Of a stretch of DNA of 64,000 nt, positions 27,192 through 36,910 are shown in pieces (position 1 is the first letter of the stretch; every line of letters starts with the position of its first letter). The notes beneath the pieces are model-generated. The model searched no databases and was not told the DNA's origin. It saw nothing but the letters and a program-made list of their open reading frames with translations. The position numbers and the translations under genes were made by a program. The DNA is from an uncultured Desulfobacter sp. (lineage in GTDB: Bacteria; Desulfobacterota; Desulfobacteria; Desulfobacterales; Desulfobacteraceae), in the NCBI RefSeq assembly GCF_963665355.1, contig NZ_OY762229.1, forward strand, positions 3,224,001 to 3,288,000, in the 5' to 3' direction.

Positions 27192-27573
27192 CGTCATCCT
27201 CCATATCTGTTGCTGGTTGCGAACCAAATCGGGAGATATCCACCGGCTCAGCATCACTCCACAGGCCTTCAAGATCGTAAAAGGCTTTGGCCTCGGATTC
27301 AAAAACATGGATGATCAAATGCCCGAAATCCAGAAGAGCCCACTGGCCTTCCTTGACCCCTTCCGTACCTATGGCCTTTATCTTTGCATTTTTAAGGGAT
27401 TTTATAATATGTTCGGACAATGATGTGACCTGCCTGCTTGATCCGGCCTCCACAATGACCACCATGTCTGTGTAAGATGTCAGCTGGCTGACCATAAGTG
27501 CAACCACGCTTTTGGGTTTTCGGTCAAATATAGGGGCAAGATAGGGGATATATTCCTCTTGGACGGCGATCAT
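27181..27573 (-). CDS. rsfS: Ribosome silencing factor RsfS
   Basis: A 130-residue protein that binds uL14 and blocks subunit joining during starvation. Typical features are DMVVIVEAGSSRQVTSLSEHI, GTEGVKEGQWALLDFGHLIIHVF and the closing YDLEGLWSDA. The acidic tail EDDDEF is unusual but minor. Its start overlaps the nadD stop by 4 nt, in the conserved order obg-nadD-rsfS. Confidence 0.95.
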   Translation of the reverse strand: MIAVQEEYIPYLAPIFDRKPKSVVALMVSQLTSYTDMVVIVEAGSSRQVTSLSEHIIKSLKNAKIKAIGTEGVKEGQWALLDFGHLIIHVFESEAKAFYDLEGLWSDAEPVDISRFGSQPATDMEDDDEF

Positions 27574-28214
27574 TTATATAAATCCTTTGTTCTGATAAAA
27601 GTCTCTACATATTCAGGCACAAGCCCTGAAATGGATTGACCGGATTTAATTCGGTTCCGAATCTGGGTTGATGAAATGTCAATTCTTGGGACATTGCAGA
27701 TTCGGATGGGAAAAAGCCGGTCATGGATAAAAATATTATCGTGTTTAAGTTTGTAGCCTTTTGAGACGTGTTCGTCAATGAATGATGCAAATGGTGCCAT
27801 CCCGGTTCTTTCTCCGCGCTGCATCACGATCACGGGCAGGGCCTGGAAAATTTGACGGGCCTGTTTCCAGGATGGCGTGTCAAAAAAAGCGTCAGAGCCC
27901 AAAAGCAGATAAAAACAGGTGTCCCCGCCCAAAAGGGTCTTAAACTGGGATATGGTGTCAATGGTAAACGACGGGCCTTGACGCTTTAATTCAATGTCAG
28001 ATACCTGAAATCCGTTCAGATGTTCTACCGCGCCCTCTACCATGGACATACGATCCTGTGCCGAAGCAAGGTCAACATTGGATTTATGAGGGGGCAGGGC
28101 AGATGGATAAAGGATGATTGTATCAAGGGCGTAATGTTCCTTGACGTATTGGATAATGCCTAAATGGCCGTTGTGAATCGGATTGAATGTGCCTCCGAAA
28201 AGTCCTGCATCCAT
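27570..28214 (-). CDS. nadD: Nicotinate-nucleotide adenylyltransferase
   Basis: Makes nicotinate adenine dinucleotide from NaMN and ATP in NAD synthesis; 214 residues. It has the nucleotidyltransferase signature GGTFNPIHNGHL at the N-terminus and ISSTQIRNRIKSG near the C-terminus. Length and order are typical, and the gene sits between obgE and rsfS. Confidence 0.96.
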   Translation of the reverse strand: MDAGLFGGTFNPIHNGHLGIIQYVKEHYALDTIILYPSALPPHKSNVDLASAQDRMSMVEGAVEHLNGFQVSDIELKRQGPSFTIDTISQFKTLLGGDTCFYLLLGSDAFFDTPSWKQARQIFQALPVIVMQRGERTGMAPFASFIDEHVSKGYKLKHDNIFIHDRLFPIRICNVPRIDISSTQIRNRIKSGQSISGLVPEYVETFIRTKDLYK

Positions 28215-28248
28215 CTTGGCTGTGTCCGTTAATGAAGGTTGCCCGGCA

Positions 28249-29262
28249 CTATTCCTTGTCTTCGGGTATTGTTACGTCAAGCAGTTGCGCCAGGTGTTTG
28301 ACCAGAGTTTTGACACCATTGCCCGTGGTTGCGGAAATGGCAAAAACAGTCTGGTCTGGCAATGCGTTTTTAAAGGCCTCAATCCGGTTTTCCGTGCCCG
28401 TAAGGTCTGTCTTGTTGAGCACCACAACCTGGGTTTTGTTGGCCAGGGTGTCACTGTACATGGACAGTTCATTGTTTATGAGCTGAAACTGTGCCAGCGG
28501 ATTTTCCGGATCAATACCGCCGGCATCAATGAGATGTACCAGAATGCCGGTACGTTCAATGTGCTTGAGAAATTTTATCCCGAGTCCCACCCCTTCATGG
28601 GCTCCCTCAATCAGTCCGGGAATGTCGGCCACGGCAAAAGGCTCGCCAAAGGGCGGTTCCACCATGCCGATGGTTGGGGTCAGTGTGGTGAAGGGATAAT
28701 CGGCAATTTTGGGCCGGGCCGCGGAAATGACCGAAATCAGAGTGGACTTGCCTGCGTTGGGCAGGCCCACAAGCCCTACATCCGCCATGAGTTTCAGCTC
28801 CAAACGCAGTTTCATCTCAACGCCCGGGATTCCGGGCTGGGCAAATCTGGGCACTCTGTGGGTGGATGTGGCAAACCGTTTATTGCCCCGGCCACCCATA
28901 CCGCCCTGGGCGATTACGATTTCTTTATGGGGATCAGTGAGATCTGCAATGACCTCTGAAGTTTCGGCATCAAAGACAATGGTGCCGAGTGGAAGCGGCA
29001 GATAGCAATGGCTGCCGTTTTTGCCGTGTTTTTGCTTGCCGAGGCCGGGTGATCCGTTTTTTGCAATATAACGTTTCTGGCGGCGATGTTCGTAGAGAGT
29101 CCTTTTTGAAGGATCCACCAGAAGGATTACATCTCCCCCATCACCGCCGTCCCCGCCGTCAGGCCCGCCTTTTTCAATGAAACGTTCATGCCGGAAACTG
29201 ACGCATCCTGCGCCGCCGTTTCCGGACCTGATCGTAACAAGGGCTTCATCAACGAATTTCAC
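28249..29262 (-). CDS. obgE: GTPase Obg/CgtA
   Basis: An essential ribosome-associated GTPase of 337 residues. The glycine-rich Obg fold occupies residues 1-157 ([28 protein letters not shown]). The G domain has P-loop [13 protein letters not shown] and NKTD. There is no long C-terminal extension. It follows rpmA with a 4-nt overlap. Confidence 0.97.
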   Translation of the reverse strand: MKFVDEALVTIRSGNGGAGCVSFRHERFIEKGGPDGGDGGDGGDVILLVDPSKRTLYEHRRQKRYIAKNGSPGLGKQKHGKNGSHCYLPLPLGTIVFDAETSEVIADLTDPHKEIVIAQGGMGGRGNKRFATSTHRVPRFAQPGIPGVEMKLRLELKLMADVGLVGLPNAGKSTLISVISAARPKIADYPFTTLTPTIGMVEPPFGEPFAVADIPGLIEGAHEGVGLGIKFLKHIERTGILVHLIDAGGIDPENPLAQFQLINNELSMYSDTLANKTQVVVLNKTDLTGTENRIEAFKNALPDQTVFAISATTGNGVKTLVKHLAQLLDVTIPEDKE

Positions 29263-29513
29263 GCTTCATAAACACTGACTTTTTTTCTGTCACGACCTTT
29301 TCTTTCAAAGGTCACGACACCGTCAATCAAGGCGAAAAGGGTATAGTCCTTGCCCATACCAACATTGTTGCCCGGATGAATCTTGGTGCCGCACTGTCTG
29401 ATAATGATATTGCCGGCGGTAACTTGTTCTCCGCCAAATTTTTTCACGCCCCGCCGCTGGGCGTTTGAATCACGGCCGTTTTTTGAACTGCCTGCTGCTT
29501 TTTTATGTGACAT
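29259..29513 (-). CDS. rpmA: 50S ribosomal protein bL27
   Basis: An 84-residue ribosomal protein with the typical start [20 protein letters not shown] and the GxKxxGGxxVxAGxIIxRQ pattern. There is no cleavable Firmicute-type N-terminal extension. It lies between rplU and obgE. Confidence 0.98.
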   Translation of the reverse strand: MSHKKAAGSSKNGRDSNAQRRGVKKFGGEQVTAGNIIIRQCGTKIHPGNNVGMGKDYTLFALIDGVVTFERKGRDRKKVSVYEA

Positions 29514-29584
29514 GTTTCTCTCTCTTTTGTTAACACGTTACAAATTTAAGTATACTTTCTGGGCCAAACAATAAGAACAAACAA

Positions 29585-29896
29585 TTAAGCTGAAATGGAA
29601 TTGATTCTGATTTCAGTGTAATGCTGTCTGTGGCCTCTCATTTTCCGATAGCCTTTGCGCCGTTTGTATTTGAATACAAGCTGTTTTTTGCTCCGGCCCT
29701 GTTCCACAATAAATGCTTTGACACTGGCATTTTCTATCTGGGGTGCGCCTAAGGTTATGGTCTCACCATCGGAGTATAAAAGGACGTCATTAAACTCAAC
29801 TTCCGTTCCTTCACTGCCTTCAAGTTTTTCAATTTTCAAAACCTGATCTTCATGAACCTTGTATTGTTTGCCCCCGGTTCTGATTACTGCATACAT
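29585..29896 (-). CDS. rplU: 50S ribosomal protein bL21
   Basis: A 103-residue ribosomal protein, starting MYAVIRTGGKQYKVHEDQ and ending with KRRKGYRKMRGHRQHYTEIRI. It is the first gene of the rplU-rpmA-obgE-nadD-rsfS-gpmI block. A consensus promoter lies about 60-85 nt upstream and AAGGAG precedes the ATG. Confidence 0.98.
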   Translation of the reverse strand: MYAVIRTGGKQYKVHEDQVLKIEKLEGSEGTEVEFNDVLLYSDGETITLGAPQIENASVKAFIVEQGRSKKQLVFKYKRRKGYRKMRGHRQHYTEIRINSISA

Positions 29897-29951
29897 GGGT
29901 TTATCTCCTTACAATCTGACATCATATATCGGGTACCTAAAAAAACTCTGC

Positions 29952-29980
29952 ATACTATAACTATTTGCCTGTATTGTCAA
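29952..29980 (-). promoter_or_regulatory. Sigma-70-type promoter of the rplU operon
   Basis: Read on the minus strand, a perfect -35 TTGACA (29980-29975) is followed after 17 nt by a -10-like TAGTAT (29957-29952). The leader to the rplU start would be about 50 nt and contains an AAGGAG site. Confidence 0.7.
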
Positions 29981-30039
29981 CGTATTTTTCAATTTCATAT
30001 ATTGACTTGGCTTGGGTGCGAGGTTATTTATACCCTATT

Positions 30040-31137
30040 ATGAAAGATTTTTCCATTTTGATTATCAGGCGTTGGGATGCACATAAAAAGTTTCCGGATT
30101 CCGCTTCCCGGGGACCACTTATCCAGATGCTGTTTATCATCCTTGAACATGACAGGGCTGGTTCGATCATGAACAGGCTTGTTCCTTTGCCTGAACGAGG
30201 ACCGGATGTCGAAAAAATGACCGGGGATATTGGGACGATAATTTCGGAGATTTTGAAAACGGGTCCGCCTTCCTGTCTGTTTTTAAATTGGGGGAATTGT
30301 GTTGCATCGATTCTGCAAAACGTAGTTGAAAAACAAGTGAAAACTCAATTTGCTGATGTTCCCATGATATCTGCAACGACCTTTGACAAGGCTGAAAATG
30401 AAGCATTAGAACAGCACCTTGATAAAATTTCTGCCTACAGCCATCTTAAAGCTGTTCCCGGTATCCCTTTGATTGAGCTGATTCGGGATCCGGGCTTTTA
30501 TTCTTTGCTGGTGGATGGGATGCAAAAGATAGGATTTGATGGTAAAAATGCACAAAACCGGCTTGGGCGTATCCGGGTGGATGAAAAACTTACCCGATTG
30601 TGGGAACTGGGTGAAAACCTTGAGTACCATTATGAAAAGCCCGGGGATATTCCCGCAGATCTGATGAATGATATCGTTGAGATGGTGGGGGCAGGGGGCT
30701 CTGTGGATACCACCCATGTGCGCACCAATCTTGAGGCGGCCTACCTTATCGGCTATGCCATGGAAAACGGGGTGATTGTGGGCGACTCCAGTCTCAAACA
30801 TCCCAGGCAGACGTTTATTGACCGGCTTAAAAATATGACAGGGCTGGATTTTACCGGTTGTGTGGAACGCGGCTATACCTCGGTGCGGCCTGAATACCGA
30901 AGTCTGGGCATAGGTACCCGGCTGCTGGAGGGGCTGACAGAAAGAGCTGTAGATGTCGGAATCTATTCCGTTATTGATGAAAAAAACATCCCGGCCCAGA
31001 AAATTGCCATTAACAACAATACATGCAAAATTGCCCAATATTTTAGTGAACAGGCAAGCAAACACCTGGGAGTCTGGATGCCTCAGACTAGGGCAGAGGC
31101 TTTTTTAGACAGGCATAAAGGACGTGAACGCCCTTGA
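30040..31137 (+). CDS. GNAT-family N-acetyltransferase with long N-terminal domain
   Basis: A 365-residue protein. The C-terminal part is a GNAT fold with the acetyl-CoA-binding pattern RPEYRSLGIGTRLLEGL (about 285-300) and a following helix, then the late segment KIAINNNTCKIAQYFSEQA. The N-terminal roughly 220 residues are not a family I recognise. The start at 30040 (MKDFS) is preferred to 29965, whose extra residues look non-coding. A TTGACT / TATTTA promoter-like pair ends only about 10 nt before it, so the message may be nearly leaderless. It is the first gene of a cassette with an ATP-grasp and a PP-loop gene, overlapping the next by 4 nt. Confidence 0.8.
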   Translation: MKDFSILIIRRWDAHKKFPDSASRGPLIQMLFIILEHDRAGSIMNRLVPLPERGPDVEKMTGDIGTIISEILKTGPPSCLFLNWGNCVASILQNVVEKQVKTQFADVPMISATTFDKAENEALEQHLDKISAYSHLKAVPGIPLIELIRDPGFYSLLVDGMQKIGFDGKNAQNRLGRIRVDEKLTRLWELGENLEYHYEKPGDIPADLMNDIVEMVGAGGSVDTTHVRTNLEAAYLIGYAMENGVIVGDSSLKHPRQTFIDRLKNMTGLDFTGCVERGYTSVRPEYRSLGIGTRLLEGLTERAVDVGIYSVIDEKNIPAQKIAINNNTCKIAQYFSEQASKHLGVWMPQTRAEAFLDRHKGRERP

Positions 31138-32045
31138 AAATCGGTATCATGACGGTTAATGACGATACCTTTCATCCCAATGCACGGCTCATTGCGGAAG
31201 CAGGGAAGCTCGGTCACCAGGTGATGCTCATTGATCCTTACGGCGTTTCCTGTTGTGTGGACAGCCATGATTCCAAAATATTTTTTAAGCCTGATACGAT
31301 GCTGGCCCCCGGCTTTAACCATAAAGACAGTCTGCCGGACCTGATTCTGCCCCGGCAGGGATCACCCATGGGGGAGTATGGGTTTGTGCTTCTTCGCCAT
31401 TTTGCCATGCTTGGTGTTCCCCTTGTCAACGGCCTTGAAGGCATCACCATTGCAAAACACCAGTATATTACGCTTCAGCAGCTTTGCCGGGCAGGTCTTC
31501 GGGTGCCCCAGGCGTTTTTTGTCACAAGGCCTGATAATTTTTATGCAGCGGTGAATGCATTGGGCGGATTTCCGGTGGTGGCCAAACAGGTGGACGGCAT
31601 GGGCGGTGACGGGGTGGAAAGGCTTGGGGGCAAAGATGCGGCCATGGCTTATCTCAAAACCCATTTTATTCCGGGCAAAGGCGTGGTGGTTGAACCGTTT
31701 ATCCACCATGAATGTGCCCTTCGTCTGTTGGTGGTCAACAACAAAGTGGCCGGGGCCATGGCTCTGACACCGGACCCGGGCCAGTTCAAGGCCAATATAC
31801 ACCAGAACGCAAGGTCAGCTGGGTTCCAACCGGATGAAAAAATAGCGGATATGGCCATACGCTCGGCACAGGCCTGCTGTCTTGACATTGCCGGTGTGGA
31901 TATTCTGATGGCAAAGGATTGTGGTCCCGTGGTCATTGAGGTCAATTATTCTCCCGGATTCAGAGGCCTTGAGGCGGCCACCGGAAAAAATATCGCAAAA
32001 ATTATGCTGGAATGCGCCATATCCCTATCCGGCTTCCGGCCGTAA
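31134..32045 (+). CDS. RimK-like ATP-grasp ligase
   Basis: A 303-residue ATP-grasp enzyme expected to join a carboxylate to an amine. It has a pre-ATP-grasp domain (KIGIMTVNDDTFHPNARLI), then the ATP-grasp core: GITIAKHQYITLQQL, FPVVAKQVDGMGGDGVERL (flexible loop) and the metal-binding end VVIEVNYSPGFRGLEAATG. It starts with TTG at 31134, overlapping the GNAT stop (TTGA). The nearest relatives are RimK/LysX-type peptide ligases, so the substrate may be a peptide C-terminus or an amino-acid carrier protein. Confidence 0.85.
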   Translation: MKIGIMTVNDDTFHPNARLIAEAGKLGHQVMLIDPYGVSCCVDSHDSKIFFKPDTMLAPGFNHKDSLPDLILPRQGSPMGEYGFVLLRHFAMLGVPLVNGLEGITIAKHQYITLQQLCRAGLRVPQAFFVTRPDNFYAAVNALGGFPVVAKQVDGMGGDGVERLGGKDAAMAYLKTHFIPGKGVVVEPFIHHECALRLLVVNNKVAGAMALTPDPGQFKANIHQNARSAGFQPDEKIADMAIRSAQACCLDIAGVDILMAKDCGPVVIEVNYSPGFRGLEAATGKNIAKIMLECAISLSGFRP

Positions 32046-32057
32046 AAAGGAACACCC

Positions 32058-33182
32058 ATGAAGTTACTGGATTTTAATCTTGAACGTGACGCTGGGGAGG
32101 TGACAGCCAGTGCCCGTGTGGTTTTCGAAGAGTCTGAGGTTCCTGGAAAAAAGGTGTACATCAAAACGGATCCAAGGTTTGCAAGCGGGTTTGGTGCCAA
32201 TCCGGATGCCTTTTTGGTGGGGTGCCTTTTGCCGGCCCTGCACTTTGGCGAAAAGCGGATCTTTGTAGACGGGCAGATCTGCCCCTTCCTTAAAGAAGGG
32301 GTGAATACGGCCATGCACATTTTGTCCCACTGGACCCGGGGGCGTCTGCATCCCGTGCCTGTGGAATCCGGCATCCGTCCCCGGGGAAACAGGCCGTCTG
32401 CCCCCCGGGCCGGCATGGTCATGTCCGGGGGCATGGATTCCTTGTGTACCTTGCGCCTGAACCGTCTGCATTACCCCGACGATCACCCTGCATATATCCG
32501 GGATGCCTTTTTCCTGCACGGCTTTGACATTGGCGGGGTTCAAAAATACGGCATGAAATATGAGGTGTTTGACCGGGCTTTCAGAGCCATCTCCAGAATT
32601 ACGGACGATGCCGGCGCAACCCTTATCCCTGTGTACACCAATATCCGCCATTTGTGCGATGATCGCGAACTTTGGCTCAACCACTTTTTCGGTGCTGTTC
32701 TTGCCGCCATGGCCCATGCTTTTTCCGGACGTATTGATCTGATGTACATTGCATCTTCCTATGATATTGCCAATCTTCATCCTTGCGGCTCCCACCCGTT
32801 GCTGGACCCTGAGTACTCTTCCTGGGGATTGAAGATCCGGCATCGGGACTACGAGCTGACCCGGCTTGAAAAAATATGGATTGTGTCACAATGGGATACG
32901 GCGTTTAACAATTTCAGGGTGTGTCTTGCCAATGCAAAGGATAAGCTGAACTGCGGTCAATGCGAAAAATGTGTGCGCACCATGACGGAGTTAACCGCCT
33001 TGGGGCTATTGGATAAAACAACGGCTTTTGAACAAAATGAGATACAGCCACAGGATATTGCCCGGTATGATATCACCATCCGGGAGCGTCCCCCATTTTA
33101 CCGGCCTTTGATTGGGCTGCTTAAAGAACGGGGCCGCAGCGATCTTGCCGAGGCCATTTCGGAAGGGCTTGCCAACCATTAA
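32058..33182 (+). CDS. PP-loop ATP pyrophosphatase-like protein
   Basis: A 374-residue protein of the adenine nucleotide alpha-hydrolase type. The PP-loop MSGGMDSL stands near residues 122-129, preceded by a roughly 120-residue N-terminal domain. Near the C-terminus is CGQCEKCVRT, a Cys set like the zinc or sulfur-relay sites in QueC/TtuA-type enzymes. It should adenylate a carboxylate or carbonyl for amidation or thiolation. The substrate is unknown. It follows the ATP-grasp gene by 12 nt and its stop is shared with the convergent transporter-fusion gene (TTAA at 33179-33182). Confidence 0.78.
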   Translation: MKLLDFNLERDAGEVTASARVVFEESEVPGKKVYIKTDPRFASGFGANPDAFLVGCLLPALHFGEKRIFVDGQICPFLKEGVNTAMHILSHWTRGRLHPVPVESGIRPRGNRPSAPRAGMVMSGGMDSLCTLRLNRLHYPDDHPAYIRDAFFLHGFDIGGVQKYGMKYEVFDRAFRAISRITDDAGATLIPVYTNIRHLCDDRELWLNHFFGAVLAAMAHAFSGRIDLMYIASSYDIANLHPCGSHPLLDPEYSSWGLKIRHRDYELTRLEKIWIVSQWDTAFNNFRVCLANAKDKLNCGQCEKCVRTMTELTALGLLDKTTAFEQNEIQPQDIARYDITIRERPPFYRPLIGLLKERGRSDLAEAISEGLANH

Positions 33183-36100
33183 ATTTTGTTGAGTTTTTTG
33201 TGCAGATCCCTGATTCGTCGGCTTAAAACGGAACAGATCTGTAAAGATATTCTGGGAAATTCCAGGGCAGTTTCTTTAAATTCCTGTTTATGCAGGATCA
33301 GAAACCGGCATGGAAAAACAGTGCGTATGGTGGCCGAGCGCGGCGCATCATCAATCAGCGCCATCTCCCCGAATGCCTGGCCTGCGTCAATATGATCAAG
33401 AAATATCTGACGCCCGTTTTCAAGCTCCTTGATCACCTCCACTTTTCCTTCAATGATCAGAAATACGGTTTCTCCTGTTTCTCCCTGGCGTATGACGGTT
33501 TCTTTTTCACCATAGTTTTGTTCACTGGTTTGGGCGGCAATGGCGGCAAGTTCCTCGGCACTGAGGCCTGAAAAGATGTCGATCTCTTTCAGCAGAAGAA
33601 TTTTTTCTCCCAGGCTGATATCTTTATTGCTGTCCGTGACACTGTTTTGTTCCGGCCGGGCATTCAAGAGCATATCAAGTTCCTTTTCAATGACAGGAGC
33701 GCTGTTTTGCCTTATTTCCGCCTCCAGTGTGCGGATATCCACAATACCAGGGCTTTGACGAATCATGTTCAGTCCAATCACCACGTCCACCCAGTCCGGT
33801 GATGTCAGCAGGGTTGTTACACCTGTTCGCCCCCCAGGGTCCAGGGCCGGTATCTGGATGATTTTTTTTCCCTGCTCAAGTGCCGCCTGGGTGGAGGGGC
33901 TTTCAAACAGGGGAAGCACCGCATTAAAGCTTTTACGGTCCAGCATGGCATTGAGAAGTTCCACAGCATTGGCCCGCTGACGGGTGTCTGAAGAGAAAAA
34001 TCCCTGCCATGCGGTTTTCATCTGTCCGGTTTTATCATGGATGGCCAGAACCCTCATGGTGTTTTCGAGAATGCGCTCTTTTTTCTCCAGAAGATGCGTC
34101 TGGGCCAGGTTGTTTGCCGGTGTCGGGGCCAGCTGGCTGAAATTTTGTGCCATGGCAAGACATGCATAGCATTTCGCTATCTGACTCCTGCCAAAAATCA
34201 TATAGTCCAGTTTGCTGACTTCAAGATGTTCGAGCAGGTCAAACAGGCCATTTCGAATTTTTGATCCGGGAAGTCCTAACGATTGCACCAAAAGCTTTTC
34301 GTTTTTATATTCAGCCTTGTTTATTTTCTCTCTGGCAAGGGTACTGATCTGTTCCTGGACATCCCCGAGCATCAGTATGGCTTTTTTCAATGTCAGGTCA
34401 TTGTTTATGTTAAGGGCATCAAGGGCCGCAAGCCTTATGTTTTCATCCTCATGGGACAGATAATTGAGAGCAACCTCATTGAGTCGGGGTACGTTCAGTC
34501 TGGACATGGCAATAATGATGTCGGGAACCAGAGTCTGAATATCTGCCGGTTTTTCCAACAAAATTGCCAGCAATCTGTCTGCATAAATAATGTTTCGGGA
34601 CAGGCCTGCGCAGACGATACCTGATCTGCGTTGATCCGTATTCCCAGAGTCCAGCCATTTTTTTATGTGGAGGTGGCACCCTTCCGGGTCCCCGGAAAAC
34701 TTGAAAGCTGTTGCAAATCCTCGTATCACGGGGTTGTTGCTGTTTACATAAGCAGAAAAATCAAAATCTTTTGGAGGTTGCATCTGCTGCTGCCATGCCA
34801 GTTTAAATATGGCAACCGCCGCCTGCTGGCGCTGGGGGGCAAGGTGTTTAATCAGGCGTGGGGCTGCAGATGTCCGGAAATCATGGGACAGCATTTTGAT
34901 CAATGCCACCTGGGTGGGTTCGTCCTGGTGGGGCAGGGATTCTAAAATCCTTTCGTCCAGGGTGCCAGGGGACAGGTTTTTCAGCAGGTGTGCATACCAG
35001 ACCGCATCTGTGCCCCGGGCAGACAAAAAAGCCGATTCAACATCCGAAACCACCTTGTCCTGCCTGAAAATCTGGGACAGCTCCTTCTGGCTGAAGCGCT
35101 TGATGTCCAGAAGATTGTTGGAGATCAGGTCCTTGAGTATGGTTGAATACTTTATTCTCAGGATAATCGGAGCCACCATCCAGGCCAGTACAAAGGGCAG
35201 GGCCACAAGGGAAAGATATCTGGGGTGAAACAAAGAACTTGAAATTAATATCAGGGTGGAGCCTGTAAACAAGGCCACCCGAACCACGGTTCCACGCAGA
35301 AAGGGGCGGATCAGGTTCCTGTATCTTTCGGGAAACAGTCCGATGAGAACGCCGTTGGTCGGCATATTGATTGTGGTTCGAAGAATATTGGTGGACATTC
35401 TTGAATATATGGCAGAGACAATGTCAAACCGAAACAGGAAGGCCATAAAGGCGATGACGTAGTTAAAGGGATGGAACATCAGGGCTACGGGCAGGCCCCA
35501 GCGCCCATAGATCCGTCCCACAAACAACAGAATAAACAAACTGACCGTATAAAGGCTGCCCCTGAAATATCCGAAAAATTTTAGGACAGCGGCTTCCGAG
35601 GCAAACTGGTTGTCAATGGCAAAATTAAACTGGTAATTCATGATGGGAATCACCACATTGGGCATAAAGGTGAGAACCAGAACCACTTTGACCAGGGTTG
35701 ACTTTTTGATCAGGGGCGTGACGGCTTTGATCTCCTCAAACAGTGTTGTTTTGTTTTTACCGGTCTTTTGAACCGGTTTCTGATATATCATACGGGGGTA
35801 GTTGCGTCCCATGGCCATCACAGTGGCTGTGCCGGCAAGACAGGTGGCAAGGTAAAGGTACAGCAGGTTGTCCAGGTTAAACTGTTTTGCAAAAAATGGC
35901 GTGAGCACTGACCCTGAAATCAGGCCGACGACACCGCCTGCGGTGAGCAAAGGGAACAGCCGTTTTGACTGCCGGGTGTTGAACAGGTCATTGCAAATAT
36001 TCCAGTAGAGCATGGCCTGGATCAGTTCAAACTGGCTTTTGAGCATGAACAGCAGAGGATAAAGCAGTTCAATGCCTGAGGGGATCAAAAGCCTGATACC

Positions 36101-36388
36101 TGTAATCAGTGCACCACAGATCATGAAAACATAAGCCAGAACCCCCGCGTTGGACCTCCTGTTCAGTATGCCGGTCAAAAGGCCTGTGATGAAAATGGTG
36201 GCAATGGCGTTGACCATATTGACCACGGGCATATGTTCAACCCCATATCGTTTCAGGAACGCTGTCTCTGCATAGTTGTTCAGGATAATCCCGGCGCTTC
36301 GGATAATGAACAGAAGGGCCATTGTCCAGAATACCAGACCAATCTCTTCTTCATAAATGTTGAGCCAGGTAAGAAGTCTTTTAATCAT
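33179..36388 (-). CDS. Npt-like membrane transporter fused to HEAT repeats and a cNMP-binding domain
   Basis: A 1069-residue fusion. Residues 1 to about 410 form about twelve membrane helices of the ATP/ADP-translocase (Npt/Tlc)-like MFS type. About 430-900 is helical with HEAT-like units (SHEDENIRLAALDALNINND, GNTDQRRSGIVCAGLSRN). About 930-1060 is a cyclic nucleotide-binding domain with the phosphate-binding cassette FGEMALIDDAPRSAT. The PBC Arg is present, so cAMP or a similar ligand may bind. Transport substrate is unknown; nucleotide exchange is only one possibility. It has its own AAGGA site and is convergent with the PP-loop gene, with a 4-nt overlap. Confidence 0.85.
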   Translation of the reverse strand: MIKRLLTWLNIYEEEIGLVFWTMALLFIIRSAGIILNNYAETAFLKRYGVEHMPVVNMVNAIATIFITGLLTGILNRRSNAGVLAYVFMICGALITGIRLLIPSGIELLYPLLFMLKSQFELIQAMLYWNICNDLFNTRQSKRLFPLLTAGGVVGLISGSVLTPFFAKQFNLDNLLYLYLATCLAGTATVMAMGRNYPRMIYQKPVQKTGKNKTTLFEEIKAVTPLIKKSTLVKVVLVLTFMPNVVIPIMNYQFNFAIDNQFASEAAVLKFFGYFRGSLYTVSLFILLFVGRIYGRWGLPVALMFHPFNYVIAFMAFLFRFDIVSAIYSRMSTNILRTTINMPTNGVLIGLFPERYRNLIRPFLRGTVVRVALFTGSTLILISSSLFHPRYLSLVALPFVLAWMVAPIILRIKYSTILKDLISNNLLDIKRFSQKELSQIFRQDKVVSDVESAFLSARGTDAVWYAHLLKNLSPGTLDERILESLPHQDEPTQVALIKMLSHDFRTSAAPRLIKHLAPQRQQAAVAIFKLAWQQQMQPPKDFDFSAYVNSNNPVIRGFATAFKFSGDPEGCHLHIKKWLDSGNTDQRRSGIVCAGLSRNIIYADRLLAILLEKPADIQTLVPDIIIAMSRLNVPRLNEVALNYLSHEDENIRLAALDALNINNDLTLKKAILMLGDVQEQISTLAREKINKAEYKNEKLLVQSLGLPGSKIRNGLFDLLEHLEVSKLDYMIFGRSQIAKCYACLAMAQNFSQLAPTPANNLAQTHLLEKKERILENTMRVLAIHDKTGQMKTAWQGFFSSDTRQRANAVELLNAMLDRKSFNAVLPLFESPSTQAALEQGKKIIQIPALDPGGRTGVTTLLTSPDWVDVVIGLNMIRQSPGIVDIRTLEAEIRQNSAPVIEKELDMLLNARPEQNSVTDSNKDISLGEKILLLKEIDIFSGLSAEELAAIAAQTSEQNYGEKETVIRQGETGETVFLIIEGKVEVIKELENGRQIFLDHIDAGQAFGEMALIDDAPRSATIRTVFPCRFLILHKQEFKETALEFPRISLQICSVLSRRIRDLHKKLNKI

Positions 36389-36910
36389 TCATCCGCCTGT
36401 TCCTTGTGATTGGCCATCATGACCATGGCACAGTCTATCCCGGATATTTCATCATATATCCCAAAAAGGGCAGCAAATTCTTCGGAAATGTTTATGATTC
36501 GGTTCGTTAGCAAGAATTAAAATAAAGGTTTTGCCATGACAGTTTGTACCACAAAGCCTATGAAATACTCAAGGTGCCACCGCCGTATAGTGCAAGCAAA
36601 TTTCGGCTGGGGGGAGAGATTCTTTCAGATCGAACCGGGCATTTAGGATGTCAATGGTCTCTTCGCAACCAGTTCAAATTTCGGGGGACATTATAGGGTT
36701 CACCAAATCCATTATAGTCAGAATAATCAGAATAATTAAAATCCTCACAACTAAGCTATTCTATTCGGTTGTGTCTATTGCGGGTAGCAAGCCATTTATG
36801 CTAAAAAAAGGTTGTTGGAAAAAGAACTGCAAGCCCTGACGGCAGGCGTACACTTGTTGTCATGCAAACATATACCGCGTCTCATAAGAAGTAACCCAAC
36901 GGGAGGTATA
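36389..36910. other. Intergenic stretch upstream of the polyene cluster
   Basis: About 520 nt separating two divergent transcription units. Small frames here (for example 36648-36839) lack ribosome binding sites and protein-like composition. The 3' half is AT-rich, and GGGAGG at 36900-36905 is the ribosome binding site of the dehydratase gene. It should contain the promoter of the plus-strand arm of the cluster, but I see no convincing -35/-10 pair. Confidence 0.45.

Noticed and set aside
28183..28959. Plus-strand open frame (258 codons)
   Set aside because: Antisense to obgE.
32064..32843. Minus-strand open frame (259 codons)
   Set aside because: Antisense shadow of the PP-loop gene, which has a recognisable SGGMDS motif.
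36648..36839. Small plus-strand frame before the first dehydratase
   Set aside because: No ribosome binding site and low-complexity Ile/Lys content. The dehydratase has its own strong start at 36911.
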